The notes beneath the pieces were generated by a model. The model saw nothing but the letters and a program-made list of their open reading frames with translations. It made no database searches and was not told where the DNA came from. Of a stretch of 39,419 bases of DNA, positions 32,432 through 39,419 are shown in pieces. The number at the start of each line of letters is the position of its first letter. Within the stretch, counting starts at the first letter, position 1. Both the position numbers and the translations under genes were made by a program. The DNA is from Haplomitrium mnioides (Eukaryota; Marchantiophyta; Haplomitriopsida; Calobryales). Where the stretch lies: assembly GCA_049999725.1 (NCBI GenBank), contig JBNGIS010039116.1, positions 1 through 39,419 on the forward strand. Direction: 5' to 3'.

Positions 32432-33321
32432 TGATGCAGCCAAATATAGTCACTTATTATTTCCTCATCATGACCAACAAATGAAATAAAGAACAAAACT
32501 TGCAAACCATCAAAGAAAATGTTATGTCGATGGTTAAAAGTATTTAGGAATTGTGATGGATAGAATGGATCAAAAGAAAATAGCCATTCCATACTGGCCT
32601 TCACCACCAAAAAAACATTGATAAAGATTGTTTGGTGGGTGTGCATGCTGTTGGTGACTTAATATTCAACCATGCTATTTCTTCAAGGGTCTTTTTAACC
32701 TATAGAAACTTGAAAAGAGTCTCTAATTTGGTTGTTTTGGTGTTCAATAGAATATTTTGTGACTTTGAAGGGTTATTGCCTCCCATTTTGTATCTTAAAT
32801 TGAACAATATGACACGAAAAAATAAGAATTCCATCTTATTTGGATATCTTAGTCTCTTTATTGCCAAGAATGCTTTCCAAAAAATCAAGATAGGATTTCT
32901 CATGGTTGGCCATACTCACAATAAAATCGATCAAATGTTCAGCAGATTCTTGAAACATTTCAAACGTGCCAAAGCATTCACAACTAAGAGTCTTAACGAG
33001 GCGCTACAATTTTCTTATAATCCTAAACTACAAGTAACTCTTTTGATGGAAACTTGGGATTTTCAATTGTTTATCCAACAATGGCCTTCTCTCGCTCAAA
33101 GAATACATGATATTACGTTTAATCAACAATTCAAGTTCAAGTTGAGCGATTCAAAGGTAAAGATTTGAAGCAAACAATATTCAACATATGAATTTTGGCT
33201 AACTCTGGATGGTATTTGTCAACTCAAGTGCCAAATGAAGTGGATGGAGAAATTTTAAGTTCAATGTTGATTCCTCTCAAGAAGAAGTTGATACGAGTGA
33301 CTAAAGTCATTTAGAAACCCC

Positions 33322-34596
33322 TTTTTTTATTGTGTACTTTCAGTTTATATTGTGATTTGAGTTTATTATTTTATAAAGTACATGAGTACGGTATTAGGAA
33401 GTTTCCTAAATTTTATACCACCTTGAACTTTTTAGTGTAAAATATTCTAAGTTTATTTTTATTTTCTAAGAATTAAACTTAAACATTTAATTGTAATTTT
33501 TATTTGGTTTCTGAAATGTTTTTTGATCCAAAATATAATTGTATTCTTTACTTTTTTATTGTTTTCCAAAAGAGTTTAATGCTTTGGTATTGCTAAAGCA
33601 TCTGCCAAAATCAACTACTTAATCATTTGCTTACAAGGACTTTGACATAAAACTTGAAACCTTTTGCATGCTTTGACTCTGATGGAGAGCTTTGTACCCC
33701 TTTTACTCTTAGATTCCAATTCGAAAAACCTAATTGTAAGCAAGCCTAGAATTCGCTGCGGAAAACAGAACCTTAAGCGCATCTAGACTCAGATCTAGAA
33801 GTTTGAACCCTATGCGTGCATAGACTTTGATGCGCAAGTTGAAATCTTATGTACGTATAGACTGTGCTACGAAACTTTAAACCTGTAATCAACATAGTTT
33901 TTGTTGTGAGGGCTCAGATGTTGAACTCGGATTTCTATACTCACATAAATTTTGATGTGGAAGTTGAAGCCTTCCACACATACTAACTTTGATGTACAAC
34001 CCTCAACCTTCTAGATACAAAGACTACCATGTAGAACTAGGATTCTACATTGCTCAAAGACACTCTTATAGATCTTGAAACCTTTTGGTTTTAGACTTCA
34101 GTCCAAAACTAAGAGATGTTTAGACTCTCAAGTAAATTTCTAAATCCACTAGCATTTTTGATGTTGAACTATGACTCCTTTGTGTATATGGTTCTCTGAA
34201 TAAAATATTTTGAATTGCTAAAACCTTCTAAAATATGTCCACTTTAACTTTTGTTCGCATGGATTTTCAACTACAAAAGAAAGCTTCTTTCTTGCTTGAA
34301 CTTGAAAATAAAGCTTCGAAATCAATGCAATGTTTTGTTTTGTTGGTTCTGTATCTTGGGATTCCAAGCTCATTCTCTTGACTTCTAGTCTGTTTGGGTT
34401 TTTTCCTCATGTTTTCTATTTTGTTTTTAAAAAATAAATTTTTATGAGCACTATTTCTATACGCGTATAGAGTTTATGCAACCAAACTTATTTTAAAATA
34501 ACTTATTCTGCTGTCTGTTTCAATTTTTGGGGTTTGAAACGTAATCAATGAAAAATGCAAGTTTTTTGTGAAAACATACCACAACTTTTATACTTT
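33322..34596 (+). repeat. 3' part of copy B, duplicated at 5350-6672
   Basis: Begins 8 bp after the DUF7869 stop codon and matches copy C along its length. It contains CCTATGCGTGCATAG and weaker palindromes (33790-33960; CTATACGCGTATAG at 34458). No protein is recognised. It probably holds the 3' untranslated and subterminal region; the element end follows about 250 bp later. Confidence 0.85.
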
Positions 34597-34816
34597 TCAT
34601 CGATTTTGAGATTTCAAATATTTTCATAAAACTAAGAACATCATTTGATTTTGCATAATAAAATTGATTCTCTCTCTATCAAGCTTGTTAAAATACCAAA
34701 AAATGAAGATCAAAAACTCAAGTAGTTTTTGTTTTTCAAGAAAACCTTATTTTCTCTCTTTTTTGAGTTTAAACTACGTTTTTTTGGAAGAAAAAAATTT
34801 CTTGTTTTGAGTAGCC

Positions 34817-34844
34817 TGTTCTTGGTTCCAAGTAGTAGTTGTTG
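34817..34844 (-). repeat. terminal inverted repeat, right
   Basis: On the minus strand it reads CAACAACTACTACTTGGAAC onward, the partner of 24558-24585. Two bases (AA) separate it from the CTTGCTT duplicate. Confidence 0.82.
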
Positions 34845-34846
34845 AA

Positions 34847-34853
34847 CTTGCTT
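34847..34853. repeat. target site duplication, right
   Basis: CTTGCTT, identical to 24541-24547, at the resumption of chromovirus protease-linker sequence. Confidence 0.8.
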
Positions 34854-34856
34854 CAA

Positions 34857-35240
34857 TCACATATAGGAGTAGGTTCCTTGAATGAGATCGTACTCAATCT
34901 CTCCAAATCTTCTATTGAGATGTCGTGAGTGTCTTCCCCATTCTTCTTGCGAATTATATCTTTGTAGCCACTTCATTCCAAAAATAGCATTGTATATTGC
35001 CAATGTTGTGATCTTCAACTCCAACTTCTCTTTATATTTACTCATGCGTAAAGCTATACTTTGAGATAGTCATTCAATAGGCTCACTTTGGCTATCTGCC
35101 ATTTCCACCACATCGTGCTCTTCTTTTTCAAGAGGCAACTTCAACTTCAATGTCATAGCTCATGATAGATAATTTTCTTCTACTCCGGAGTCTACCAAAA
35201 CTCTTATTGTAGATCTTTCCATCCATCCATCGACCATAAC
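34857..35240 (-). pseudogene. chromovirus aspartic protease
   Basis: It reads RVLVDSGVEENYLS with an intact Asp-Ser-Gly catalytic triplet (about 35200), then MSKYKEKLELKITTLAIYNA, IFGMKWLQRYNS (the usual ILGMxWL motif), ending at a stop (34859-34857) ten codons after RRFGEIEYDL. Two further in-frame stops follow YLS and EPIE. Confidence 0.82.
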
Positions 35241-35399
35241 TAACCTTCCATTTTTTGTTTTTCTATATATAGATGTGAATACTTCCTTTGCCTTTCTTAT
35301 TTATCCCAACAAAACCACAAGGTTTTTCTACTAGTTCCCATTGTTTCTCTAACATTCTTCATCTCCTTCATTGATAATATGATGAAGAAATCATCGAAA

Positions 35400-36284
35400 T
35401 ACTCGCCCTTGATTGTGCCATACTGCTCTACAATTTGGTACAATGTGTCTTATCCAACCACAATTGTAGCATTTTTGAGTTTCTTATTGATCATCCATCC
35501 ACTTTTCAGTAGCATGTTGTGGTCCTCCTTGCTAGTTATTTGGGCAATGAAATTCTCTTCTTCTCATATTTTCCAACTCGATAGACATGGGGCCATAGTT
35601 TCCTCTAGTTTGCACAATTCTTAGTGTCTTTTCAATTCGTTTAGAAAATGAGATGGCTTCATTTATGTACTTTGGAATGTGCATCATAACTTCTCTTCTA
35701 ATCTTTCTCTTTAACCTTTGCAAAAATTTGTCAAGGGCTTCATATAGACTCAATTCTTTGATTTGGACTTTCAAACTTCAAAATTCTCCAATGTATCTTG
35801 TAACCCGTTCTTGTTGCTCCAACTCCCAAAGTTTTATTCTTGCGATCAATATAGAATCCACCGCTTTAAAATTTTGGAGCAAACCTTCTTTTAAACTACT
35901 CTACAAAAGTTGTTCTCCTTACGTACTTTTCTGTCTCTCCCACTATTGCAACCATATTGATGCATGATGTGTTAAAATGACCTTACAAACAATCCTTTCT
36001 CCAAATCCAAAGCATTTGAATAATTTGACATACAAACTTCCATTTGATAGACCCATCCTTCTACGATACCAACCGTGTGCCTTCCTTCATAGGGCTCAAC
36101 CTAACACAAGTTGCTCATTTTTTTAAGTAACGTCTCTTGAATTCCTTCTTCACTTTATTGTTGCAATCACATTTTCATCATTTCTGTCATCAACATGTTT
36201 GTTTGCTATAAGAGTTGCTTGAAGCTCTTCCAACTTTGCCATCATCCAAACTTGTTCTTCAAGACTGCTAGAGCTAACATCCAT
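35400..36284 (-). pseudogene. chromovirus gag with zinc knuckle
   Basis: The likely start is MDVSSSSLEEQVWMMAKLEE at 36284. The domain core is degraded by frameshifts. Then comes an open stretch LSLYEALDKFLQRLKRKIRR, EVMMHIPKYINEAISFSKRI, and finally CYNCGWIRHIVPNC (about 35490-35440), a CX2CX4HX4C knuckle. Confidence 0.82.
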
Positions 36285-36944
36285 GATAATCCGTCACAGT
36301 CAAACCCCAAAAAAACTTATACAAAAACAAATATGCACACATTATAATTGTGAAAAATATGTAGAATAAAAGGTTTAGATGATGCCAACACCGAATTACA
36401 AAACCTCTCTCCAAACTTATGAATAAGAAAATCTGGTTGCATTTGCTTAGATTTTTCTCTAATAGAAATATGACAATTGGAGTTGAACTCTTCTAGAGGA
36501 GCTTAGTTCAAATCTATTTTCTATCTATCACAAAATTTAAATAAAACATCCTCTTGTAGCACCATAGTTTACTACAGGCAAGATAAAAAACTCTCTTGAT
36601 TCCATCACTAAAACCATAAAATTATCACCAAAATTATACACTAGAAATTGATGAAAGAAATGTTTGTCAAAATTAAACACACAAATGTTAAAAGGATTTA
36701 ATAGAAGAATTCTAGAAGGTACAAATGCTTCTATATCCATTGGCTACTATAGCATCAAGTCAGACTTCTTATCTTCATTTATAAAGTGTGAGATATTTGC
36801 TAACTTTTATTCATGAAAACTTGATAGTTTAACTCTCTTGGAGTTAATGAAAAGCAGAGATTTCACTACCTCAAAAGATCTTAAGTACTTCTCCAAAGAG
36901 AGGTAATCCATACTTCTCTAGAGAAGACCAAGCTCCAATATCAT
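36285..36944 (-). other. chromovirus leader and primer-binding site
   Basis: Non-coding leader between gag and LTR. Just inside the LTR (36943-36925) the minus strand reads TGATATTGGAGCTTGG, a mutated TGGTATCAGAGC initiator-Met site. Confidence 0.65.
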
Positions 36945-37547
36945 TGTAGCATTACACACCCACATTACACACACAAGTTAGCACAAGTACAACATATACA
37001 AGTTAGCATAAGAGAAGTGCACAAAGAACTTCAAAAACCCACAAGGGAAGAGATGCCTAACAAGACACTCCCCCTTCTTTATATACTTGGTAGAAAGCAC
37101 TTTGCTTACATAAAAAGAGGAGTCTTATTGGTACTTTTCTATCCTCTTCTAATTGGACTACCTTTTTCTCTCTCACACTGATTGGACCACCCTTTACTTT
37201 TATTCTTCTTTTTCCATGTGTCCTTATTCTTAGAGCCTTCAATCTCTTTTTAGTTCTCCTTTTGCCACGTGTCTTTATCTTTAGAACCTTCCATCTCTTT
37301 AGTTTTCGTTTTGCCACGTATTCTTATCTATAGAACTATTTATTTGCTTTAATACTCGACTTGTCATGTGTCCAACTTCCTCTTTCACTTTCATTTGTTG
37401 ACTTTCTCTCCTCTTGCCATGTATCAAACTCTCTATAATAACAATCACTTTTTGCTACTTTAACTTACTAATAGCTTTCTAGACATAATTGACACTATGA
37501 CTTACTTTATTTTTAGCTATTGCTTGCCAAAATTAGTGACCGTTAAA
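36945..37547 (-). repeat. chromovirus 5' LTR, about 603 bp
   Basis: Starts TGTAGCATTACACACC at 36945 and aligns with 22494-23124 to its end (AATTAGTGACCGTTA against AGTTAGTGACTATTA). The terminal TACA is mutated, so the right end is uncertain by a few bases. A TATATAAAGAAGGG box lies on the minus strand near 37080. Confidence 0.88.
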
Positions 37548-39153
37548 AACTTGAGTTGTGTTTATCTAAATCAAAAATCTAATTTTTGGTAAGTATATAT
37601 TGTGTTATGTGTGTGTTGATTCCAAAGGTTGAAGATAGAAAAAGGAGACTTAACTAAAACATGAGTCTACCTCTCCTCTATTGTATAATCATTTATGTGT
37701 GAGCGTGTTTAGTGCTTGTAATTTTAAGAAACCAGTGTGAAGATGAAAAAAGAGTTGGTCTAGCTACCTTAGTGGTTCATAGGTTTTTTCTTTGTTTTTG
37801 AGTGGCTATTTTCTCTGTGCTTTATAGAGTTGATGATTTAGCATAAGCCTTACCAACATAAAAAATTCAAATATTGAGTGCCTACACATAATTTAGTTAT
37901 ATAGATTTGGCTACCAAACTTAATATATTAACTATTATTCTAGTACTTGATTGGAATAAAAGAAGTCATTGTATTATATCCTTTTCATCTATTTGTCTAG
38001 TAGATAAATGATTGAATGAGTCTTAGTTGTTTGCTCTTATTGTCTACTTCATCTTTTTCCTTATTATCTCTACGAAGAGATCTATTGGTTGAACCCTCTA
38101 CATGAATGAGTATAGCTAGAAAGCTAAATATATGAGCATAATAGACGTATGGCATGTTGGTTTGTCTATGTCTTGATAGAGCTTTGACTCTTATAGACTC
38201 TTAGATTATAGCTATTCCCCCTCTTGTTGCTAATAACTTCCTGGTTTCTAAAATGTCCACATACATTATTTAAGTCCAAATAATAGACCGCATCTTTGTT
38301 GTTGGATAAGAGTTGTCCTTCTCATCCTTCTAAATTATCCTTCATTCTTATTTTCATCTTTTATTTCCTGAATTTTGTCATGCTCAACAAACCTCTATAT
38401 AGTTCAAAAACTTGTATCTCCTCATAAATCCATTATCATAATCTTAATTATCATCCAAAGCTTCATATCTTCCTAAACTTTGCCTACACCTAGGTGTGTT
38501 TGCTACTCGTGATTGTAGGCGCATGTGTCTTCTAACTTTTCATAACTATTATTTATCATGACCCTTACAACCCTTTGCTATAATATCCATATTTCATAAA
38601 TTGGCTTGGAATTAGTCTATTGTCATAAACTCGTTGTTGTAGAACAACTGTGTCGTTATTGAATCTTGAATCTTTCCTCATTGTTAGAGCTTCATCTTTG
38701 TAGCCTCACTTTTGTAGCTTCCCTTCTAGAACCTTATTTCATACCCCTCTATCTTTGTAATCGTAATCCCATTGTCGTAGCTTCATTTATTTAGCCTCCA
38801 ATCCAACTAGTTGCCCATAGGTCCTTGCCATTTTCTACTAGGATCAAAGCCGCCCAACACCATCTTTCAACATGTAGTTTGGTCGTCACATCCGGACAAT
38901 CGTACTCCATGATGTCAACATTCTCAACCGCCACCTTGAGATCTAAACCCTCTTCCTCCTTTAAAAATGAAAAACATACTTGCCCTTTGATTTCTTGCCA
39001 TGTGTCTTCTCCCATTTCTATTTCTAATTACAAAATTACCCAAATCAACTCTAACCCAACCCTCATTGTAAAGACTGATTATGATTTTTCATGTTTCTTT
39101 CAACAAACCTTATGAGCCTTCCACTAACAAACTCTTGACTTTTTGCCCTATAG
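37548..39153. other. no recognised gene; one open stretch
   Basis: AT-rich. The best open frame is 39015-38791 on the minus strand (74 residues, MGEDTWQEIKGQVCFSFLKE, with Cys and Trp), which matches no family I know. It does not look like gag and may be a scrap of another element or gene. Confidence 0.4.
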
Positions 39154-39372
39154 TGTAATACTATACATATGCATTGCACACACAACTTAGTACAAGTACA
39201 ACATATACAAGTTAACACAAGAAGTATCGCACAAACAAGCTTCAAACTCTACAAAGTAAGAGATGCCTTACAAGTTACTCATCTTTCTTTATATACTAGA
39301 TAGAAAGCAACTTGCTTACATAGGTGGAGGAATCCCATTGGTTTCTTTTCTATCCTCTTCTTATTAGACCAC

Positions 39373-39380
<8 letters not shown>
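39154..39380 (-). repeat. third chromovirus LTR, cut by window end
   Basis: From TGTAATACTATACA it follows the other two LTRs (AGTACAACATATACAAGTTA, AGATGCCTTACAAG, CATAGGTGGAGGAATCCCATT). No primer-binding site lies to its left, so it is either a solo LTR or a 3' LTR. Confidence 0.82.

Positions 39381-39419
<39 letters not shown>
39377..39419. repeat. (CT)n microsatellite
   Basis: A CT run to the window end. It starts where the other LTRs have a short TTTTCTCTCTCACAC, so it looks like an expansion inside the LTR. Confidence 0.95.

Larger units (their letters stand above)
29950..33314 (+). pseudogene. DUF7869-type gene, candidate transposase, copy B
   Basis: Exon 1 (to about 31565) has IGIPK, the in-frame 10-residue repeats, DLEDNMLSPMARFTYK, CCQNSCLLL (30980-31006, likely metal-binding), FWFTLLGGIVVYRRAFK, NADPRGIFRNRELSAKRV, MPTHKVYNLLDNFTK and FPNVKIPKCTRFVDYETC. 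A degraded donor AAAGTAAC and a polypyrimidine-TTTTGTAG acceptor bound an intron (31566-32431). Exon 2 has MDRMDQKKIAIPYWPSPPKK, a frameshift near 32612, GVHAVGD, LPPILYLKLNNMTRKNKN, KIGFLMVGHTHNKIDQMFS (GHTH at 32908) and, after another frameshift near 33157, a tail ending at TAG 33312-33314. This matches the DUF7869 family as I know it, whose QxDN and GHTHxxID motifs suggest an RNase H-like fold. Here Asp of QxDN is Asn. Confidence 0.78.
24548..34846. mobile_element. copy B: TIR element with DUF7869 and ParB-methyltransferase genes
   Basis: A 10,299-bp insertion in the chromovirus. The ends carry inverted repeats CAACAACTACTACTT(T/G)GAACC, and the flanks carry a CTTGCTT duplication (24541-24547, 34847-34853). 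It encodes two divergent genes: a DUF7869-type protein rightward and a ParB-like/DNA methyltransferase leftward, sharing a promoter of about 100 bp. Introns hold palindromic arrays. TIRs, a target duplication and internal genes define a cut-and-paste type DNA transposon. I do not recognise it as a described superfamily, and which protein mobilises it is inference (DUF7869 is favoured). Confidence 0.82.
22494..37547 (-). mobile_element. gypsy chromovirus split by a 10.3-kb insertion
   Basis: From right to left: 5' LTR 37547-36945, primer-binding site, gag 36284-35400, protease 35240-34857, an insertion (34846-24548), RT 24540-24041, integrase core and chromodomain 24044-23137, polypurine tract, 3' LTR 23124-22494. 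Without the insertion it is about 4.75 kb; an internal deletion removed most of RT, RNase H and the integrase N-terminus. The reading frame is continuous across the insertion once one 7-bp duplicate is removed, so both halves are one element. Confidence 0.88.

Noticed and set aside
32398-32903. Minus-strand frames of 67-82 residues
   Set aside because: Antisense to the DUF7869 core exon.
1-39419. tRNA, rRNA or conserved host genes
   Set aside because: No cloverleaf, rRNA-like stretch or recognisable host protein was seen on either strand.

Overview
This is repeat-dense, AT-rich nuclear DNA from a plant, taken from a draft assembly (there is a gap of exactly 100 N at 6673-6772). The plant call rests on Ty1/copia and Ty3/gypsy retrotransposons with plant-type gag, protease, integrase and chromodomain motifs, on GT-AG introns and on TATA-box promoters. 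The species cannot be told; genes of the DUF7869 type suggest, weakly, a seedless plant or another large repeat-rich genome. I see no ordinary host gene, tRNA or rRNA. Every protein-like region carries stops or frameshifts.

Layout. 31-5349: a decayed minus-strand Ty1/copia element whose reverse transcriptase core has been deleted. 5350-6672: a fragment of an unusual DNA element (copy C), cut by the copia LTR. About 7850-13810: copy A of the same element. 15660-21080: a plus-strand Ty3/gypsy element, interrupted at 18656-20518 by a truncated minus-strand gypsy element whose LTR carries heat-shock-element-like motifs. 22494-37547: a minus-strand gypsy chromovirus split by a 10.3-kb insertion, copy B of the unusual element (24548-34846). 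37548-39153: nothing recognised. 39154-39419: another chromovirus LTR running into a CT microsatellite.

The main result is the unusual element. Copy B has 28-bp terminal inverted repeats (25 of 28 bases matching) and a 7-bp target duplication. Removing the insert plus one duplication copy restores the chromovirus reading frame exactly. It carries two divergently transcribed genes sharing a short bidirectional promoter. One encodes a DUF7869-type protein with an upstream Cys-rich part and is the candidate transposase. The other encodes a ParB-like domain followed by a beta-class DNA amino-methyltransferase, which looks prokaryotic. Copy A keeps the same two genes, promoter spacing and intron positions in the opposite orientation.

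The introns that can be placed in both genes hold tandem arrays of a short palindrome (core close to CTATGCGCRCATAG): a strict 24-bp period in the methyltransferase gene and 50-55 bp in the DUF7869 gene. A 30-bp version lies in frame inside the first exon of the DUF7869 gene and encodes a 10-residue repeat. A ParB-like protein, a DNA methyltransferase and clustered palindromes in one mobile element suggest a DNA-binding or self-marking system. That functional link is inference; the structure is read from the sequence.
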